Shown: piece after piece, positions 23,401 through 31,591 of the stretch
How positions within the stretch are numbered: position 1 is the first letter of the stretch
Layout: every line of letters starts with the position of its first letter
DNA from: Rhodococcus sp. OK519
GTDB lineage: Bacteria; Actinomycetota; Actinomycetes; Mycobacteriales; Mycobacteriaceae
Assembly (NCBI RefSeq): GCF_003051005.1
Contig: NZ_QAOW01000007.1
Span: forward strand, 62,001 to 126,000
DNA: 64,000 bases
Direction of reading: 5' to 3'
Translations under genes and position numbers: made by a program
The notes under the pieces: generated by a model
What the model was told of the DNA's origin: nothing
The model's input: only the letters and a program-made list of their open reading frames with translations
Databases searched by the model: none

Positions 23401-26400
23401 AGTTGGCGGGCGAGCAGCGAGTCCGGGTCGTCGACATCCCCCAACCAGTCCGACTGCCACAGAGCATAATCCGCGTACTGCGCGGCAGGAGGCGTCCACG
23501 ATGGCGCACCCGAAGCCGTCCGGGCCGCGTAGGCCGTCACGAGGTCACGCGCAAGCACCCCGAGGGAGAACCCGTCCGCCAGGATGTGATGCAGGACCAC
23601 TGTGAGCACGTTCTCGGTTTCACCGATCCGAAACAAACTGGCGCGCAGAGGCACCCGTACCGAGACGTCGAATCCCCGCGACATGACCGCCCGCATCCGC
23701 CGCTGCAAGTCGCCCTCGCCGTCGACGTCCTCGCCGTCGATCAGGAGATCCATCCGGTCGACGGACAGCACCTCCTGGCGGGGGCCGGAGTCGTCGAGCG
23801 GGTAGATCGTGCGCAGCGACTCGTGCCGCGCGACCACATCGCCGATCGCCCCGACAAGCGCGTCCCGATCCAGCACTCCCGACAGGTGCAGTGAGAGCGA
23901 GATGTTGTACGACGGTGAGTCCGTGTCGAACTGATTGATGAACCAGATCCGCTGTTGGGCGGGCGAGAGCGGAATCCGCGGCGGCCGGGGCCGCGCGAGG
24001 AGGGGTGGCCGGGCCCGCGGGCCCACCGCGTCCGTCCCGGAGGCTCGGCGGGCCAGCCCCGCGACGGTGGGCGCGTCGAACACGTCCCGGATACCGAGAT
24101 CGGCACCCGTCGCATCGCCGACGCGGGCCGCCAGCTGGGCGGCCACCAACGAGTTTCCGCCGAGCGCGAAGAAGTCGTCGTCGATACCGATCCGATCGAG
24201 CCCGAGCAGCGTGCGGACCACCGCTGCCACGGCCTCCTCGACAGGATCACGCGGAGCGACGAGCACGCGCTCGGCGTCCTCGGGGGCGGGCAGCCCCGCG
24301 TGGTCGAGCTTGCCGTGCGCCGTGATCGGCAGCCGATCCAGGACCGTGACCACCGACGGCACCATGTATCCCGGCAGCGTGCGCGCCGCGGCATCTCGCA
24401 CGCTGCCGGGATCGAGCGGCACCCCGTCCGACGGCACCACGTAGCCGAGAATCCGAACTCCGGACGGAGCGTCGTCGGCGATCGCAACGGCAGAGCCGAC
24501 CCCTGGAACCGCGGCGAGGACCGACTCCACCTCGCCCAGTTCCACGCGGTAACCGCGGACCTGCACCTGTGCGTCGGCGCGCCCCGCGAATCGCAGGGTG
24601 CCGTCGGCCGTCCAGGCGCCCCGGTCTCCCGTCCGATACATCCGGGTGCCGGCACCGAACGGATCCGCTACGAACCGGCTCGCGGTCAACCCGCGCCGGT
24701 CGAGGTAGCCGCGCGCCAATTGCGCACCGGCCACGTACAGTTCGCCGACGACACCGGGTGGCAGGGGGTGCAGCCGCCCGTCGAGTACCCGCACCACCAT
24801 GCCCGGGAGCGGGTGCCCGATCGCACCCGGGATCCCGCGTGAGGCCGACTCTGCACTGAGCAGACTGTGGGTGACGTGCACACACGTCTCGGTGATCCCG
24901 TACATGTTCGACAGCAGTGGGCGGGCGTCGCCCCAGCGTTCGAACCAAGCCGACAATTGCCCTGGGTCCAGCGCCTCACCACCGAAGATCACGTGCCGCA
25001 ACCGCAGTGCGCGTTCTCCGTCGCCCGACGCCGAATCCACGTCGATCAGCTGACGGAACGCGCCCGGGGTCTGGCTCAGAATCGTCACGCCTTCGTCGCG
25101 CAACAATGTGAGGAAGTCCCGGGGCGATCGAGCCGTGTCGCGGTCGACCACCACGACGGTCGCGCCGTGCAGCAGCGCACCCCACTGTTCCCACACCGCG
25201 AAATCGAATGCGTACGAATGGAACATCGTCCACACGTCGGTCGCGTCGAACATGAAGAGCGGCTGTGTGCGCTCGAACAACGTGACCACGCTGCGGTGCG
25301 GGATGGCAACCCCTTTGGGCCGGCCGGTCGAGCCGGACGTGTAGATGACGTACGCGGTCGCGTCGGGTCGCAGCGGCGCTGTGCGGTCGGCGTCGACGAC
25401 CGGGTCCGTCGACATCTCGGCCACCGCGGCCCGGACCGGATCGGTGTCGATACTCACGAGCGGGACGTCGACCGGCACCGACGACAAGCGGCGGGCACCA
25501 GCGGAATCGACGAGTACGCACGCCGGGCGGGCATCGGAGAGCAGGAAGGCGATGCGCTCGTCGGGGTAGTCGACGTCCACCGGCACGTATGCGGCTCCCG
25601 CGCCGACCACCGCGGCGAGGACGACCGGCAGGTCCACCGACCGCGTCATCGCGACAGCTACCCGCGACTCCGGTCCGATCCCACGCCCGATCAGCCAGCG
25701 GGACAGCCGGTTCGTACGTTCGGACAGCGCTCGGTACGTCAGCCTCGACCCGTCCGCGACGACGGCAACCGCGGCCGGATTCGCCGCGGCTGCCCGCCTC
25801 AGCAGATCAGGCAGCGTCGCAGCCACGCCGCGTACTTCCGGCGCGAACGCGGACAGCGCGCGTTCGGTGTCGTCGGCGATCTCGAAGTCACCGACGACGG
25901 TATCGCCGTCCGCGGCGATCGTCGCGAGGATGCGGTGCAGTCGCTCGGCGAAGCCGTCGATCGTCGCACGATCGAACAGATCGCATGCGAAGTGCATTGC
26001 AGCCGAGAGACCGTGCGGCTGCCCCTCCTCGTCGACCTGTTCTCGCACGCTCAGCTGCAGTTCGAACTTCGCGACCCCGGTGTCGATCTCCCGCACGTCG
26101 GCGGCAACGCCCGGCAGCTCCACCGAAGTGATCTCGGCAGTCTGCAGCTCGAGCATCACCTGGACGAGCGGTGCCTGCGCGGGCGAGCGGTCGGTCGCGA
26201 GTTCCTCGACGAGCCGCTCGAACGGCAGTTCCGCGTTCGCGAGCGCACCCAGATCGGTGTCGCGGATACCCGCCAGCGTCTCGACGAACGTCGACGCGGG
26301 ATCGACGTCGCTGCGCAGCACCAGAGTATTGACGAACATGCCCACCGAGTCGTCGAGTTCGGCGGCCGCCCGTCCGGCCACCGGGGTGCCGATCGCGACG

Positions 26401-28919
26401 TCACGGCCGGCCCCGAGCCGCGACAGCAGCACAGCGAACGCAGCGTGGAGCACCATGAACAGTGTGCAGTCGCACTCGCGGCCCAGATCGACCAGCCGCC
26501 GGTGCGTGTCCGGGTCGATGTCGAAGGTGACTGTTTCCCCGCGCGTCGTCGCCGTCGCGGAGCGTGGACGGTCGTGCGGCAGCGCGATGGCAGGAGGCAG
26601 GTCCGCCAACTCGGCCGTCCAGAACTGCAGCTGACGGGCAGCGACCGAGTTGTGATCGCGTTCGTCCCCGAGCATCTCGCGTTGCCACAGAGCATAATCG
26701 GCGTACTGGACCGGTAGTGGGGTCCAGGCGGGCAGACCGGCGGCTCGTCGGGCGTCGTACGCAACCATCACGTCGCGCGACAGTGGTAGCACCGACTGTC
26801 CGTCGGCCGCGATGTGATGCAGAACCACCGCCAGGACGTGTTCGTCCGAGCCGATCCGGAACAGGCGCACACGCAGTGGAAGCTGCTCACGGACATCGAA
26901 TCCCACGATGGCGCCGGCCCGGACCTCGTTCCACACCTCGTCCCGCACCGCCGCGATCGGCGTCACGTCCGGCACCGCCGACTCGGTCGGCACGACCACC
27001 TGACGGGGGCCTTCGACGTCCACCGGGAACACCGTGCGCAGCGCCTCGTGACGTTCGACGACATCGGCGATCGCGGTGCGCAGCGCCCGGATGTCGAGCT
27101 GTCCGGTCAGCGTCACCGCGAATGCGATGTTGTACACCGGCGAATCGATGTCGAGTTGGTTGACGAACCACATCCGCCGCTGCGCCGGGGAGAGCGGGAG
27201 TCGCTCCGGTCGGTCCCCGCGGCGGGGTGGCAGGATCGGCGCCGGACCGGCCGGCGCTCCGCCCGTCCCGATCAAGGCGCCGACGTGCCCCGCAAGGCGG
27301 CGCGCGGTGGGCGCCTCGAACAGATCCCGCACCGTCAGCGTCACACCGAGAGCCGTGTTCAGCCGGGCCACCACCTTCGTGGCCACCAGCGAGTCACCCC
27401 CGAGATCGAAGAAGCTGTCCTCGGGCAGAACCGGCCGGGTAGTGCACAGGACCTCGGTGAACACGTCGGCGATCACCTGCTCGGTGGCGCCGTCCACATC
27501 GGGAGCGTTCGACTCGGGCACCGCGGCAGGCGCCGGCGAGGCCGGCGCCGCGGATGCGTCCGCCACCGGAGACGGTGCGGCGTCCACGTGCAACTCGGCG
27601 AGCGGCGACTGCGCATCCGCGGCGACGAACTGTTCGAGCAACTCCAGGAAGCGTCGGTGGTGGGAGGCCTCGATCTCCTCCGTGTACCGGTGTGGGTTCG
27701 CCCGGAAGTCGACGAAAGTTCTTACCGGCGTGCCGGATTGATAGACGTTGACCAGCAGGTCATCCACCGGCCCGGAGGTGATGATGTGGAACTCGGTTGC
27801 GAGTGAACCCATCACGATCTCGGGGTGGAAGAACATCACGTTGACGATCGGCGCCGAGAGGTCGACGCCGAGGTCACGCTGGATGTCGGCGCGACTGCAA
27901 CGCTGATGTCGCAGTGCTGCAACCAGTTCGACCTGCACACGACCGACGAGCTGACCGACCGTATCGTCGTCGCGGATCTCGACTCCGATCGGCACCAGGT
28001 TGACGGTCATTCCGCCCGACCGCCGCAGCACAGCGGTGGTTCGTGCCGAGACCGGGATGTCGACGACCACGTCGCGGCGACCCGTCGTCCGGCTCAGGAA
28101 CCAGGCGAAGGCCGCGATGATCCGCGCCGCGGCCGAGGCGCCGGGCCCTTGCGCCTCCTTCGTCCGTTCGAGTCGACGCATCGTCGAATCGGACAACATC
28201 GCAGTTGCGAGCCGACTTTCGGCCACCGCGGGCGCGCCCGCACCGACGAGCGTCACACCGCGAACCCCGCCGAGCCGGTGTGTCCAGTACGCACGGTCCG
28301 TGCGGTGACGGTCCGACGCCCGATAGCGTTCGTCGATGTCGTGGAGGGATCTCAGATCGGCGGCCGCGGGCGGATCGGCCTCACGCCCCTCCACCATCGC
28401 CGTATAGAGATGGGCGATGCGGTAGAGCATGGTCGCGGCACCGTACCCGTCGAGCGCGATGTGATGACTTCGGCTGTACCACAAGAAATGTCGATCACCG
28501 ATCTGCAGGATCGAGGTCTGGACGAGCCGGTCGACGGAGAGGTCGATCGGTGTCGCCGCCTCGCGTTGCATCCACGCGTGCGCTGCCGCTTCCGGGTCGG
28601 CATCGACACGGAGGTCCACCAGCTCGATCGACGTGTCCCGATCCTGGTCGACATATTGCATCGGTTCGCCGTCGACGGTGACGACACGAAGGAACGGTGA
28701 TTCGAACTCGTGGGCCGCGCGGACGTTCGCCGCACGCAGCACGTCGATGTCGAGGGGGCCGTCGATCTCCACGTACTGCGCGATGAAGAGCGGGACGTCG
28801 GGCACCAACTGCTGAGCGAACCACAGCGCGCGTTGGGCCTCCGACAGCGGGAACCGGCGCGGGTGCGGATCGGCATCGGCACCGGCCATGTGAGATTCGG
28901 GAGGTTCGGCAGAATCCAC
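4464..28919 (-). CDS. giant seven-module nonribosomal peptide synthetase, 8151 aa, with terminal thioesterase
   Basis: One uninterrupted frame of 8151 codons. Domain order read from core motifs: C1 (HHIALDG, His152), T1 (Ser510); C2 (H701), A1 (YTSGSTG at 1193), T2 (S1590); C3 (H1777), A2 (2264), T3 (S2655), E1 (HHTVVDG, H2843); C4 (H3336), A3 (3803), T4 (S4186); C5 (H4370), A4 (4859), T5 (S5256), E2 (HHLAIDG, H5447); C6 (H5937), A5 (6407), T6 (S6791); C7 (H6977), A6 (7466), T7 (S7849), TE (GWSLGG, Ser7981). Every C, E, T and TE keeps its catalytic residue, so all look active. The carrier serines need a phosphopantetheinyl transferase encoded elsewhere. The GTG start at 28919 follows GGGGGCG by four bases; ATG ten codons later is a weaker alternative. 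The product is probably a lipid- or aryl-capped heptamodular peptide with two D residues. Its identity is unknown to me. Confidence 0.95.
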   Translation of the reverse strand: MDSAEPPESHMAGADADPHPRRFPLSEAQRALWFAQQLVPDVPLFIAQYVEIDGPLDIDVLRAANVRAAHEFESPFLRVVTVDGEPMQYVDQDRDTSIELVDLRVDADPEAAAHAWMQREAATPIDLSVDRLVQTSILQIGDRHFLWYSRSHHIALDGYGAATMLYRIAHLYTAMVEGREADPPAAADLRSLHDIDERYRASDRHRTDRAYWTHRLGGVRGVTLVGAGAPAVAESRLATAMLSDSTMRRLERTKEAQGPGASAAARIIAAFAWFLSRTTGRRDVVVDIPVSARTTAVLRRSGGMTVNLVPIGVEIRDDDTVGQLVGRVQVELVAALRHQRCSRADIQRDLGVDLSAPIVNVMFFHPEIVMGSLATEFHIITSGPVDDLLVNVYQSGTPVRTFVDFRANPHRYTEEIEASHHRRFLELLEQFVAADAQSPLAELHVDAAPSPVADASAAPASPAPAAVPESNAPDVDGATEQVIADVFTEVLCTTRPVLPEDSFFDLGGDSLVATKVVARLNTALGVTLTVRDLFEAPTARRLAGHVGALIGTGGAPAGPAPILPPRRGDRPERLPLSPAQRRMWFVNQLDIDSPVYNIAFAVTLTGQLDIRALRTAIADVVERHEALRTVFPVDVEGPRQVVVPTESAVPDVTPIAAVRDEVWNEVRAGAIVGFDVREQLPLRVRLFRIGSDEHVLAVVLHHIAADGQSVLPLSRDVMVAYDARRAAGLPAWTPLPVQYADYALWQREMLGDERDHNSVAARQLQFWTAELADLPPAIALPHDRPRSATATTRGETVTFDIDPDTHRRLVDLGRECDCTLFMVLHAAFAVLLSRLGAGRDVAIGTPVAGRAAAELDDSVGMFVNTLVLRSDVDPASTFVETLAGIRDTDLGALANAELPFERLVEELATDRSPAQAPLVQVMLELQTAEITSVELPGVAADVREIDTGVAKFELQLSVREQVDEEGQPHGLSAAMHFACDLFDRATIDGFAERLHRILATIAADGDTVVGDFEIADDTERALSAFAPEVRGVAATLPDLLRRAAAANPAAVAVVADGSRLTYRALSERTNRLSRWLIGRGIGPESRVAVAMTRSVDLPVVLAAVVGAGAAYVPVDVDYPDERIAFLLSDARPACVLVDSAGARRLSSVPVDVPLVSIDTDPVRAAVAEMSTDPVVDADRTAPLRPDATAYVIYTSGSTGRPKGVAIPHRSVVTLFERTQPLFMFDATDVWTMFHSYAFDFAVWEQWGALLHGATVVVVDRDTARSPRDFLTLLRDEGVTILSQTPGAFRQLIDVDSASGDGERALRLRHVIFGGEALDPGQLSAWFERWGDARPLLSNMYGITETCVHVTHSLLSAESASRGIPGAIGHPLPGMVVRVLDGRLHPLPPGVVGELYVAGAQLARGYLDRRGLTASRFVADPFGAGTRMYRTGDRGAWTADGTLRFAGRADAQVQVRGYRVELGEVESVLAAVPGVGSAVAIADDAPSGVRILGYVVPSDGVPLDPGSVRDAAARTLPGYMVPSVVTVLDRLPITAHGKLDHAGLPAPEDAERVLVAPRDPVEEAVAAVVRTLLGLDRIGIDDDFFALGGNSLVAAQLAARVGDATGADLGIRDVFDAPTVAGLARRASGTDAVGPRARPPLLARPRPPRIPLSPAQQRIWFINQFDTDSPSYNISLSLHLSGVLDRDALVGAIGDVVARHESLRTIYPLDDSGPRQEVLSVDRMDLLIDGEDVDGEGDLQRRMRAVMSRGFDVSVRVPLRASLFRIGETENVLTVVLHHILADGFSLGVLARDLVTAYAARTASGAPSWTPPAAQYADYALWQSDWLGDVDDPDSLLARQLDYWTTTLADLPAVLDLPCDRSRPDVRTQEGDRVEFELPADLHGRIVELARRHDSSVFMVVHAALAVLLARLGGTDDIAVGTPIAGRGAAALDDMVGMFVNTLVLRCTVGGSRSFAELLHQVRETDLGAFMHADVPFERVVEAVDPPRSTTYSPLFQVLLEFRTIARPEVELPGLRVRTLERGDEEANFDLQVSVAEEFDADGDAAGMAAGIVFATDVFDAGTVRGFADRLVRILSAVATSAEAIVGDIDLLDPVEHAALVPVRGERGIAPRTLADLLSVAADADPKRSALRFEGADITYGELDRVSDEVARTLIDEGIGPGAVVALGTPRCPGYLIGVWAIAKSGAAFLPVDPAHPPERIELMLRDSGAVLGLTTAELRDSFADTVPWLIIDEKRATAPVPARPIRDGERTAPLHPDDVAYLIYTSGSTGIPKGVAVTHRGLANFAADLHERCRTTPGSRILQLTSPSFDVSVLELLLAVGVGATMVIAPPTVYGGEALRHLLASERVTHCIMTPTALAMTPTAAEADDASADLSGLTCVLAAGEALPTDVVARWARGREMLNAYGPTETTVIGTASAGLEPGRAVTIGGPIRGFHALVLDDRLRPVPVGTPGELYLAGPGLARGYHRRPALTAARFVADPSGDPGGRLYRTGDRVRWTDIGTLEYFGRGDRQIKLHGHRIELGEIEAALTQHPDVGHAVADVRSVNRLGDRLVAYVVPAAGADIDTAGLHEAVAARLPSYMVPRHITVLPRIPMTVHGKLDRAALPEPAVGVEASTTRAPVTAAEQTLARVFADVLGLETVGVEDSFFDLGGDSIMSIQLVARAKAAGLSVTPRDVFDRRTVAALATSAIANEDAAETLPELDGGGVGDVPLTPILAWLVRRAGRRIDRFAQSVLLNLPSGVRERDLVAAVQAVLDRHDMLRARLAHGESGWRTDVLPVGAVDAGDVVTRHAVRAFDDEFERLAAAEAEAAADRLDPAVGGMVRLVWFDGPGGAGRLLVVIHHTVVDGVSWRVIVPDLAAAWVQSVDGRSPELEPVGTSMRRWAYALRDAVPHRTDELPLWEDVVAETGPPIGRRALDPDRDVHATTDTMRVDAPASDTTALLTALPAAIHGSPQDVLLAALVMASARWNAMRGRGAGTVLLGIEGHGREEGAVRGADLSRTVGWFTTIRPVRPSLARIDLDDALRGGPAAGTTVKLVKEHLRAAPDHGIGYGLLTELDGDEGRRLRTSPQIILNYLGRLTVTDGPASGPGPWMPVEAGGLGLTQDPDMPVSAALDIAAGVRGGSGGAVLQASWTYPTGVLDRAEVQQLAELWLEALHGLAVYARTPGAGGLTPSDLDLVHLDQNGIDTLEATRHRVADVWPVTPLQAGLLFHAQLVEDALDAYLIQLVIELRGEPARERLQEAARALLDRYPNLRACFVDDVDGETFQVIESDVSVPWREVDLSGDAPADIEHRWQVLLAEDRATPFAMDRPPLLRFTLVRVGHGSYRLLLTHHHILLDGWSTPLLLQRLLMQYAAEADATALAPVGDYRDYLAWLSARDRDASVAAWRRALAGAADPTLLAAPDAVDTAGESHDVELILSESDTAALTRVARDHAVTPNTVFQVAWALVLGVLTGRTDVVFGATVSGRHPDVPGIESMIGLFINTVPVRVRLDPRETVGELLRRVQREQVALMEHHDAGLADVQQAAGPGAVFDTLTVFESYPVDRSALERGADIAGLSVTAVRGIDATHYPLTLRAALTDRLHVTLKYRSGAFDQAGAELLRRRVRSALDQVIHRHTRTIARIDLSTAAERKALLPSGGPPSSPVLLSQILAAGAAANPDGLAVVFGDVSLTYRDLDERSNRLARSLIRAGAGPGAVVACALARSAVSVQAVWAIAKSGAAFLPVDPAYPRERIDNMLGDAAVAVGVTSAADRAQLPDTVRWSVLDDPAAVGARESAAVVTDRDRTRPVHVDDVAYLIYTSGSTGRPKGVAVTHRGLSSLVDEMRSRYPIPRSARCLHVCSPSFDFAVLELLQAGAVGAALVVAPPDVYGGSALAELLAAERITHVCITPAALATVEPDRFDDLAVVVIGGDAVGSELVAGWAPGRTMIDGYGPAESTVVTTFSTPLVPGADIPIGTPIRGTGVLVLDAYLRPVPTGVPGELYVVGAGIARGYHRRPGLTAGRFVACAAGTAGDRMYRTGDIVRRRADGALDYLGRSDFQVKVRGLRVELGEIEAVLVAHPAVAHTVAVARRRGAGDPLLASYVVPATDGGVDVAELAEFAAHRLPRHMLPNTYVVLDELPITPVGKLDRDALPEPDFVRPTAPYRPPSTPAEEQVTAVFADITGAERVGLDDNFFGLGGNSLGATRVVARINRSLGSGLDVRDLFECGTAGRLAARASERVHVETPAKLRATVRSERPPLSWAQERMWFIDQFDPTSAAYNVPMVLRLTGTLDMQALRAALTDVVERQESLRTVFPSFPSGPSQVTVAAADVVGELEPETVRRDDIDARIRELIGSGFDVAQTVPVRARILRLESRVHVLVLVLHHIVADGFSVGPLARDVAAAYAARVAGRPPDWDPLPVQYADYALWQRRVLGDPDDPSSVLAREEEYWLDRLAGAPPVTTLPLDRPRDARRSTRGGRVSLSVGKDVHRALSDIAEQHDSTIFMVVHAALAVLLARIGQDRDVVIGTPVAGRGEAELDDVVGMFVNTLALRTEVDPAASFTTVLARVRDVDVEAFAHADLPFERLVVRSGAARSTSYAPLFQVLLEFRNVEAPRLELPELTVESVAVDTGEAKFDLQFGIGERHDEGGAPSGLVGEIVYATDVFDESTVSRLGDMLSRLLEAISADPVSAVGDMELTEVRAPVTRPEAAAGSLADLFATAAAAAPDSVAVVGGDRRVTYRELDARSNQLARWLIEQGLGPESVIAVAMDRSVDLVATLVGIVRAGAAYLPVDPDYPPERIGFVVRDAGAVAMLTDAGSVARLVDTPLPEDIEMICLDAEDVRHRIDGRPSGPVADHERTRRLHPDSPAYIIYTSGSTGRPKGVVVTHRNVVTLLSGARDVLGFDSTDVWTMFHSYAFDFAVWELWGALGFGGCVVVVDRYTARAPDDLLDLLAAESVTLLSQTPSAFHQLARAEADSGRGLALRRVVFGGEALDATRLADWVERHGVDRPALINMYGITETCVHVTWHRIGAAEVGAARTAGSVIGVELPGIGVRVLDDRLHPAPVGVVGELYVAGPQVARGYLHRPDLTASRFVADPFAQSQRMYRSGDRVRWTAAGNLEYVGRADFQVQVRGFRVEPGEVESALISMPGVASAVVLARAESAGAHRLLGYVVPDPGTAVTAETVTEAVAQRLPSYMVPSAVTVLEEFPLTPNGKIDRAALPDPRPVGSEAHPPATDVERVLTDLFADVLGAESVGVDDSFFGLGGDSIMSIQLVSRAKTAGVAITPRDVFECRTVARLAEVAAQVDRRGIELLPELPGGGVGDVATTPVVHWLAERSGDFGRYAQTLLLDVPVDLDSGALVAGVEALLDRHDMLRAQLRRDDRSRTGWRVTVPPAGTVDGRSVIQEIPVPTVLGSAFTRAAREALDEAADRLDPFSGNMFQIAWFTAPDGARLLVVAHHLAIDGVSWRILIPDLAAAYTRSAAGEDPALAPVGTSMRTWADGLVTTAQNRGGELDLWRSMTEPVGPRLAARELDPSVDVGATTERIEIELSAEITGGLTTTVPRVFHGSVDDGLLTALALAVAQWRHERGIDVDAVAVMLEGHGREGQVVPGADLSRTVGWFTSLHPVRFDLSGMDIDAAMAGGVAADTVVKAVKERMRSIPDHGIGFGLLRYLNDDTRSDLSARPMPEISFNYLGRFDAGAGGTWLPVDSSELRGVAAPELSAPAVIDVNAAAVSGPDGTRITATWDFPRGILSRGEVERLTQWWERAAEAIALHASAPGAGGFTPSDLDLVTLDQGAIELLEDRYPGLSDVWPLSPMQRGMMFHSELSAEAADAYLVQLVLTLDGSVEVSRLQRAARALLGRHSNLRTAFVRGPGGDAVQVVQDSVDVPWKEVDLRGYGETDAVARMNALIDADRATAFDLSRAPLVRITLVHMPGDAERIVITNHHILFDGWSTPLLLEELFMLYEADGDPSGFPTASSYRRFLHWLTTRDEASTLQAWTDAVAGAAEPTLLADRSAATDRYIESHDLPFRLDAATTDRLRVRAGERGITLSTVVQAAWGIVLGLLTGRDDVVFGATVSGRPPDLAGVESAVGLFINTVPVRIRLDPYESLGELLERVQAEQSTMLDHHHVGLDDIQRSAGPGAVFDTLTVFESYPLRDDGGVDTEIGGLRIVGIEARDSAHYPLSVVAAVRDGLNVTMKFRPDVLAEKKVAAIAERLLRVLRSFADEPEGRLATLDFLTDSERREFGPMRTGRGSAPRTLASILDTAAARDPEAPALVGTGREVTYGELDRRSNRLARHLVDLGIGPESMVVLGIPRSFESVLGVWAVVRSGAAFVPIDPDYPPERVTTMLADSGATIGVTTREHRPRLPDTVHWLVLDDPDFVLSYEKWPSDTVTDADRTSPLQLDGAAYLIYTSGSTGRPKAVTVTHRGLGNYADVQRDRCGLTSDARTLHFSSPSFDVSVVEYLLCFAVGATMVIVPRTVYGGSELTAVLRKRRVTHAFITPAALASVDPSGLDDLECVLVGGEAWSPELVDGWLPQCRILNAYGPTETTMVVNLEESVADRAGEHSLGGPIPGVAETVLDSFLRPVPVGVSGDVYIAGPGLARGYHRRPGLTAARFVADPFGAPGERMYRTGDVGAWTADGKLEYRGRSDFQVKVRGFRVELGEIDAVLTGHPDVRFAATLGRRGPAGDTMLVSYVVARDDHRVDVDDLRDRLAERVPEYMVPTAFVVLDDIPLTPVGKLDRRALPEPEFGLTATVFQAPTDPVEEAITEAFAEVLGVDRVGTGDNFFDLGGNSLSATRAVARLDESLGIDLGVRVLFEAPTAAALAERIEHSDTGPSGRPVLEVVSRPAEIPLSAAEQRMWFINQFDPSSPAYNVPMAVRLTGALDASALSAAIGDVLSRHESLRTRFPIGSDGPIQDVRPVGEVTIDLDPVAVSGEDDLSVRTRAIISAGFDVTEQVPVNGALFELGRDLHVLVLVAHHIVIDGLSLGPLSRDLMRAYVARTVGRRPDWDPLPVQYADYTLWQRALLGDEADPGSVQSRQLGYWAETLSGAPDLLGLPADRPRPIQQSFRGDRVEFGLDSGLHRRLLAFAREHGTSLFMTIHAALAVLLARLGDTDDIVVGTPVAGRGERALDDLVGMFVGTLALRTRIDARQSFADLLASVRDVDLGAFAHADVPFERVVQELAPARSTAYSPLFQVALEFQNDESAQLELSGLRLEGVSIGAGMVKEDLEFVLGERVDGAGAPAGIAGAIAFATDLFDRDTVQGFAERFVRILEAASAQPDRPVGDLGILHAHELAGLAPARGAMDAPTVLLADLLASAARTPGAVAVECDGRELTYRQLDEGANRLARRLIAMGAGPETYVALGLSRSVSSVLAVWAVARTGAAFVPVDPGYPAERIARMLADCGAAVGVTVRSCRERVPGSFDWLVLDDPEVAEAVAAEPATPVSDTDRIRPLRADHPAYLIYTSGSTGTPKGVVLTHQGLANLAAEERDRLGVTPTARTLHFASPSFDASVFETVMALSAGATMVVVPPDVYGGTEFAALLENGRVTHGFVTPTTLASLDPVGLENLRTLVVAGEPCPPELVTRWAPGRTMLNAYGPTETTIMANISAPMSPHRPVTLGGPIRGVRELVLDSRLHPVPRGVIGELYVAGPALARGYHRRSGLTATRFVADPFGAAGERIYRTGDLVRWRADDTLEYVGRSDFQVKVRGFRIEPGEIDTVLAAQPGVGFAVTLARSGPAGNTLLCSYVCPTADVRVDPDELRRASARHLPAHMVPSAVTVLDHIPLTPTGKLDRDALPPPAFLSAETVYREPDGPVESAVVDAFTAILGVDRIGMDDSFFDLGGTSLLATKLVGDLGDRVGGPVPLQALFLDPTPAGLAHRIETSAPDDVGAALAPVIALRADGDGRPLFCVHPGIGLSWGYAGLVGFLPSERPVYGLQLPAIAGGPQSASVEALAARYVDEIEAVAPDGPYDLLGWSLGGVLAHAMAVELQRRGRPVGALAVMDSYPDDGAEPLLGRLDLVDLLGGLGLEVDGPDPITYDDAARMLNAHFGTADGITAAHLERISDGYANSRLLVHRYVPQVFDGDLLVFPAVGADGGDRRSPQEWRPLVTGDIDEHPVDCGHSDMVEGESLAVIGPALADYLAGRG
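8415..11579 (-). other. NRPS module C6-A5-T6
   Basis: Residues 5781-6835. C6 is DCL-like ([30 protein letters not shown]), as expected after E2. A5 reads [25 protein letters not shown] and [11 protein letters not shown]; code D-V-V-F-L-G-A-M-V-K, hydrophobic, unassigned. T6 has LGGNSL and is followed by no epimerase. Confidence 0.73.
11580..16229 (-). other. NRPS module C5-A4-T5-E2, Thr-like code, D-residue
   Basis: Residues 4231-5780. C5 is LCL-like (HHIVADG). A4 repeats the A1 subtype: [37 protein letters not shown], giving D-F-W-S-V-G-M-V-H-K, again threonine-like. T5 is [11 protein letters not shown], and E2 has [16 protein letters not shown] and NYLGR. A D-threonine-type residue (D-allo-Thr if L-Thr is loaded) is the simplest prediction. 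Confidence 0.75.
16230..19394 (-). other. NRPS module C4-A3-T4
   Basis: Residues 3176-4230. C4 begins with TPSDLDLV and [13 protein letters not shown] and has HHILLDGWS, features of DCL-type condensation domains that follow an epimerase. A3 reads [25 protein letters not shown] and [11 protein letters not shown]; code D-F-L-C-V-G-G-V-V-K, unassigned. The unusual DGYGPAES in place of NAYGPTET is visible here only. T4 is LGGNSL with no epimerase. Confidence 0.73.
19395..23999 (-). other. NRPS module C3-A2-T3-E1 (D-residue)
   Basis: Residues 1641-3175. C3 has HHILADG. A2 belongs to a different subtype from A1, with [25 protein letters not shown] and [11 protein letters not shown]; my code reading is D-V-L-I-L-A-A-V-I-K, hydrophobic and not a code I can assign. 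The carrier domain has [11 protein letters not shown], the variant that precedes epimerases. E1 has [10 protein letters not shown] and the EGHGRE and NYLGR motifs, so a D residue is passed to C4. Confidence 0.75.
24000..27239 (-). other. NRPS module C2-A1-T2, Thr-like specificity code
   Basis: Residues 561-1640. C2 is LCL-like with HHIAADG. A1 shows [25 protein letters not shown] and [12 protein letters not shown], which I align to the ten Stachelhaus positions as D-F-W-S-I-G-M-V-H-K. This is one change (Ser for Asn at position 278) from the standard threonine code. T2 has LGGNSL. No epimerase follows, so an L residue is expected. Confidence 0.75.
27240..28919 (-). other. NRPS opening didomain: C1-T1 without an adenylation domain
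   Basis: Residues 1-560. C1 (about 22-440) starts [19 protein letters not shown] and contains [11 protein letters not shown], a style I associate with the EntF/DhbF-type condensation domains that receive an aryl or acyl group. An Ala/Pro-rich linker of roughly 30 residues near 446-475 occupies the place where an A domain would be, and the carrier domain T1 follows with LGGDSL at Ser510. T1 must therefore be loaded in trans, or C1 and T1 together pass on a starter acyl group. This is the least conventional part of the synthetase. Confidence 0.85.
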
Positions 28920-28948
28920 GTATCGCCCCCAAAGAGGTTCGCTTCGCC

Positions 28949-28968
28949 ACGGTGGCTCGCGCCACCGT
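28949..28968 (-). promoter_or_regulatory. NRPS 5' leader hairpin with GNRA-type loop
   Basis: On the transcript of the synthetase the sequence ACGGTGGC-GCGA-GCCACCGT forms an 8-base-pair stem closed by a GCGA (GNRA) tetraloop, ending about 30 bases before the GTG start. It is inside the predicted leader of roughly 100 bases. It could stabilise the very long mRNA or modulate translation; there is no evidence for a ligand. Confidence 0.5.
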
Positions 28969-29027
28969 CGTCGGACGAAAACTCCCTCGGGCGGAAGCCG
29001 TCCTACGACGGGCAGCGCCTTACGTGC

Positions 29028-29056
29028 AGTATCCGCCCGCCTGGCAGCGCGGTAAA
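29028..29056 (-). promoter_or_regulatory. candidate promoter of the NRPS gene
   Basis: On the minus strand TTTACC (29051-29056) and GATACT (29028-29033) are separated by 17 bases, a reasonable actinobacterial sigma-70-type pair about 110 bases upstream of the GTG. The -10 is the mirror image of a GATACT at 29077-29082 that serves the divergent TetR gene. Predicted by eye only. Confidence 0.45.
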
Positions 29057-29059
29057 GAT

Positions 29060-29073
29060 GGGCTGGTCAGCCC
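29060..29073. promoter_or_regulatory. operator-like dyad between NRPS and TetR promoters
   Basis: GGGCT-GGTC-AGCCC is a 5-base dyad placed between the two opposed GATACT hexamers, which themselves lie in longer inverted arms CAGTATCC (29027-29034) and GGATACTG (29076-29083). A dimeric repressor bound here would cover the TetR promoter and the -35 side of the synthetase promoter. Confidence 0.4.
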
Positions 29074-29089
29074 GTGGATACTGGCACGC

Positions 29090-29815
29090 ATGAGTGAGCG
29101 CGGCGAGGGCACGGGACCCGACACGAACGGCGACACCGCGGACTTCCGGGTGCACGTCGCGACCCAGGCCATCCGGCTCTTCGCCGAGCACGGATACGAG
29201 GCGACCACCGTCGATCAGATCGCCGCGGCCGCGGGCGTCTCGCGGCGCACCTTCTTCCGCCAGTTCCGGTCGAAGGAGGACGTGATCTTCGCCGACCACG
29301 AATCGCTCATCGAGCAGGCGTCCGCGTATCTGGCCAGCACGGTGGTGGACCCGTGGGAGGCGGTCTGCGAGGCCGCCCACCTGGTGTTCGACCGGTATCG
29401 CGAGAACCGCGAGCTGTCGGTGCGGCGCTACCAAGTGGTCCAGCGCGTGCCGGCGCTGCGCGACCGCGAACTCGTCACCGGCTACCGATACGAGCGCGTG
29501 TTCAGCGACTACCTCCGGGACGCCGTGCCGTCGGCGCCGCCTCTCGACGTCGTCGGTTTCACGGCGAGCGTGACGGCGTGCCACAACCACCTGCTCCGGG
29601 CGATGATCCGCGGTGACGAACACGCAACCCCGGAGGCACTGCGGGACGCACTGGCCGACATCCGACGCAAGTTCGTCCCCGGTGCCCCCGTGCACGAACC
29701 CGCGACCACAGCGGCCCCGGGCGAGATCGTGACGGTCGTGACGTACCCGGCGGGAACACCGGCGGACGAGGTGGCCCGGCAGGTCCGCCGACAACTCGAG
29801 GCTCGCCATCCTTGA
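29090..29815 (+). CDS. TetR-family regulator divergent from the NRPS
   Basis: A 241-residue regulator. The HTH is plain: AIRLFAEHGYEATTVDQIAAAAGVSRRTFFRQFRSKEDVIF, about residues 24-64, followed by a helical domain with FDRYRENRELSVRRYQVV, the pattern of the MftR-like/TetR C-terminal class. The last 30 residues (VTYPAGTPADEVARQVRRQLE) form an extra tail. I chose ATG at 29090 (MSERGEGTG), which lies 7 bases after a GATACT -10 and would be leaderless; an upstream GTG at 28952 would run through the synthetase promoter. It is divergent from the synthetase and upstream of fadE25, and each flank carries dyads, so it may control either side. Confidence 0.83.
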   Translation: MSERGEGTGPDTNGDTADFRVHVATQAIRLFAEHGYEATTVDQIAAAAGVSRRTFFRQFRSKEDVIFADHESLIEQASAYLASTVVDPWEAVCEAAHLVFDRYRENRELSVRRYQVVQRVPALRDRELVTGYRYERVFSDYLRDAVPSAPPLDVVGFTASVTACHNHLLRAMIRGDEHATPEALRDALADIRRKFVPGAPVHEPATTAAPGEIVTVVTYPAGTPADEVARQVRRQLEARHP

Positions 29816-29816
29816 C

Positions 29817-29831
29817 TGGCACTAAGTGCCA
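29817..29831. promoter_or_regulatory. operator-like palindrome, copy 1
   Basis: TGGCACTAAGTGCCA is a perfect 7+1+7 palindrome starting two bases after the TetR stop codon. Its core GGCACTNAGTGCC recurs at 29917-29929. A TTGACT -35-like hexamer overlaps each edge of this copy, so it is placed to regulate the fadE25 promoter. Confidence 0.55.
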
Positions 29832-29916
29832 TGCTTGACTGGGATCATTCGTGGACGTACGTGCGCGATCGGTGAAACATGCCGTCAAGTACGCCACGGC
29901 CAGCCCAACCCGGCTT

Positions 29917-29929
29917 GGCACTGAGTGCC
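29917..29929. promoter_or_regulatory. operator-like palindrome, copy 2
   Basis: GGCACTGAGTGCC, a perfect 6+1+6 palindrome with the same core as the copy at 29817-29831, centre to centre 99 bases apart, and 46 bases upstream of the fadE25 start. Paired sites at this spacing could be bridged by a DNA loop. The adjacent TetR is the obvious but unproven binder. Confidence 0.55.
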
Positions 29930-29975
29930 CGACGACTCGGTGCCGCCGACCGCACGCACGACGAGGAGCGTCCCC

Positions 29976-31133
29976 ATGTCCGGCAATCCCGATTTCCCCC
30001 TCTTCCAGCTGAACGAGGAGCACGACGAGCTGCGGGCCGCGATCCGCGCACTGTCCGAGAAGGAGATCGCGCCGTACGCGAAGGAGGTCGACGAGAAGGC
30101 CCGCTTCCCCCAGGAAGCTCTGGCGGCGCTCGTCAGCTCCGGCTTCAACGCCGTCCACGTCCCCGAGGCATACGACGGCCAGGGCGCCGACTCCGTCGCC
30201 TCCTGCATCGTGATCGAGGAAGTCGCCCGCGTCTGCGGCTCGTCCTCGCTGATCCCCGCCGTCAACAAGCTCGGCACGATGGGCCTGATCCTCAAGGGCT
30301 CCGAGGATCTCAAGAAGCAGGTGCTTCCGCAGATCGCGGAGGGCGCGATGGCGTCGTACGCCCTCTCCGAACGTGAGGCCGGCTCCGACGCCGCGAGCAT
30401 GCGCACCCGCGCCAAGGCCGACGGCGACGACTGGATCCTGAACGGCTCCAAGTGCTGGATCACCAACGGCGGCCAGTCCACCTGGTACACCGTGATGGCC
30501 GTGACCGACCCCGACAAGGGCGCCAACGGCATCTCCGCATTCATGGTCCACAAGGACGACGAGGGCTTCGTCGTGGGACCGCTCGAGCACAAGCTGGGCA
30601 TCAAGGGCTCGCCCACCGCCGAGCTGTACTTCGAGAACTGCCGCATTCCGGGCGATCGGATCATCGGCGAGCCCGGCACCGGCTTCAAGACCGCCCTCGA
30701 GACGCTCGACCACACGCGCCCCACGATCGGCGCGCAGGCACTCGGCCTCGCCCAGGGCGCGTTCGACGCCGCACTCGCATACACCAAGGACCGCAAGCAG
30801 TTCGGCAAAGCGATCGCCGACTTCCAGAACACCCAGTTCATGCTCGCCGACATGGCGATGAAGATCGAGTCGGCCCGTCTCATGGTCTACACCGCGGCCG
30901 CACGGGCCGAGCGTGGCGAGAAGAACCTCGGCTTCATCTCTGCCGCCGCGAAGTGCCTGGCCTCGGACGTCGCGATGGAGGTCACCACCAACGCCGTCCA
31001 GCTGTTCGGCGGCGCCGGCTACACCACCGACTTCCCGGTGGAGCGCATGATGCGCGACGCCAAGATCACCCAGATCTACGAGGGCACCAACCAGATTCAG
31101 CGTCTGGTCATGTCACGCGCACTGCTCAAGTGA
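29976..31133 (+). CDS. fadE25: acyl-CoA dehydrogenase FadE25
   Basis: A 385-residue flavin enzyme that oxidises acyl-CoA to trans-2-enoyl-CoA in beta-oxidation and passes electrons to ETF. It is near colinear with what I know of mycobacterial FadE25: EEHDELRAAIRALSEKEIAP at the start, the flavin-binding YALSEREAGSD and WITNGG motifs, DHTRPTIGAQALG, and the C-terminal QIYEGTNQIQR, whose Glu is the catalytic base. The GAGGAG ribosome site 7 bases before ATG at 29976 fixes the start; a GTG at 29925 would place the second palindrome inside the coding region. It is preceded by the regulated intergenic region and followed by a tiny unassigned gene on the same strand. Confidence 0.92.
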   Translation: MSGNPDFPLFQLNEEHDELRAAIRALSEKEIAPYAKEVDEKARFPQEALAALVSSGFNAVHVPEAYDGQGADSVASCIVIEEVARVCGSSSLIPAVNKLGTMGLILKGSEDLKKQVLPQIAEGAMASYALSEREAGSDAASMRTRAKADGDDWILNGSKCWITNGGQSTWYTVMAVTDPDKGANGISAFMVHKDDEGFVVGPLEHKLGIKGSPTAELYFENCRIPGDRIIGEPGTGFKTALETLDHTRPTIGAQALGLAQGAFDAALAYTKDRKQFGKAIADFQNTQFMLADMAMKIESARLMVYTAAARAERGEKNLGFISAAAKCLASDVAMEVTTNAVQLFGGAGYTTDFPVERMMRDAKITQIYEGTNQIQRLVMSRALLK

Positions 31134-31302
31134 CGCACAGTTCCGCTGCGACGGTTCCCTACCGGGTATCCCGGGCGTTCAATGAGGGGACGGCGCCTGT
31201 GGTGCCGCGGTAGGTGACAGCACGGTTCGAACCGGGAACTGCTTTCCAGGCAGGCCGTTCGGGGGCCGGCACCGTGACCGACGCAGGAGGAGTTGATTAC
31301 GC

Positions 31303-31443
31303 ATGGGATCGATCAGCATTCTCGGAGAACTGGTGGACGTTCTGGGCCAGCTCATGACCATCATGGGCGGCCAGGGCCAAGGCGGCAATATCGGAGGAGG
31401 CGCCGGTATCGGCGGTCTGGGAGGCGGCAGCCTCGGCAGCTGA
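31303..31443 (+). CDS. 46-aa small protein, amphipathic N terminus and Gly-rich tail, unassigned
   Basis: I do not recognise this protein. Its first 22 residues, MGSISILGELVDVLGQLMTI, form a likely amphipathic or membrane-seeking helix; the rest (about 23-46) is Gly/Gln/Ser-rich and low in charge. AGGAGG lies about 12 bases before the ATG, and a perfect 13-base-pair terminator stands 25 bases after the stop, so the unit has all the signs of a real, expressed gene. It lies 169 bases after fadE25 and before fadB2. In length and hydrophobicity it recalls the small outer-membrane channel peptides of mycolate actinomycetes (PorA/PorH type), but I see no sequence match and treat that only as a hypothesis. 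See also the 45-aa protein at 32507. Confidence 0.7.
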   Translation: MGSISILGELVDVLGQLMTIMGGQGQGGNIGGGAGIGGLGGGSLGS

Positions 31444-31467
31444 CCGGATCGTCGACACCCGCACTGC

Positions 31468-31508
31468 CCGTCACCCCGGCCTCGGAACTTCCGACGCCGG
31501 GGTGACGG
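31468..31508. terminator. strong stem-loop terminator after the 46-aa gene
   Basis: CCGTCACCCCGGC at 31468-31480 pairs perfectly with GCCGGGGTGACGG at 31496-31508 (13 base pairs); the 15-base loop contains a further TCGG/CCGA pair. It separates the small gene from fadB2. Confidence 0.8.
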
Positions 31509-31591
31509 TTGCACGACGCCGGATAGCAGAATGACCGTGAAAGCACGTCGCCCGACCGGCGGCGTGAAGAGACGACAGTGGAGATTCGACT

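Noticed and set aside
4464-28919. A siderophore cluster (heterobactin-, rhequichelin- or erythrochelin-like)
   Set aside because: No ornithine hydroxylase, formyltransferase, 2,3-dihydroxybenzoate genes or iron-regulated transporter lie near, and none of the six A codes that I read is an ornithine or hydroxyornithine code.
4464-28919. A mycobacterial glycopeptidolipid-type synthetase
   Set aside because: Domain order ends in a thioesterase, not a reductase, no D-Phe/D-alloThr/D-Ala/alaninol logic is seen, and no methyl- or glycosyltransferases are adjacent.
31223-31234. CGGTTCGAACCG, resembling the T-arm of a tRNA
   Set aside because: Only a 3-bp stem would form around TTCGAAC and no acceptor, D-arm or anticodon arm can be folded around it; it is simply a 12-base palindrome in the fadE25-small gene spacer.
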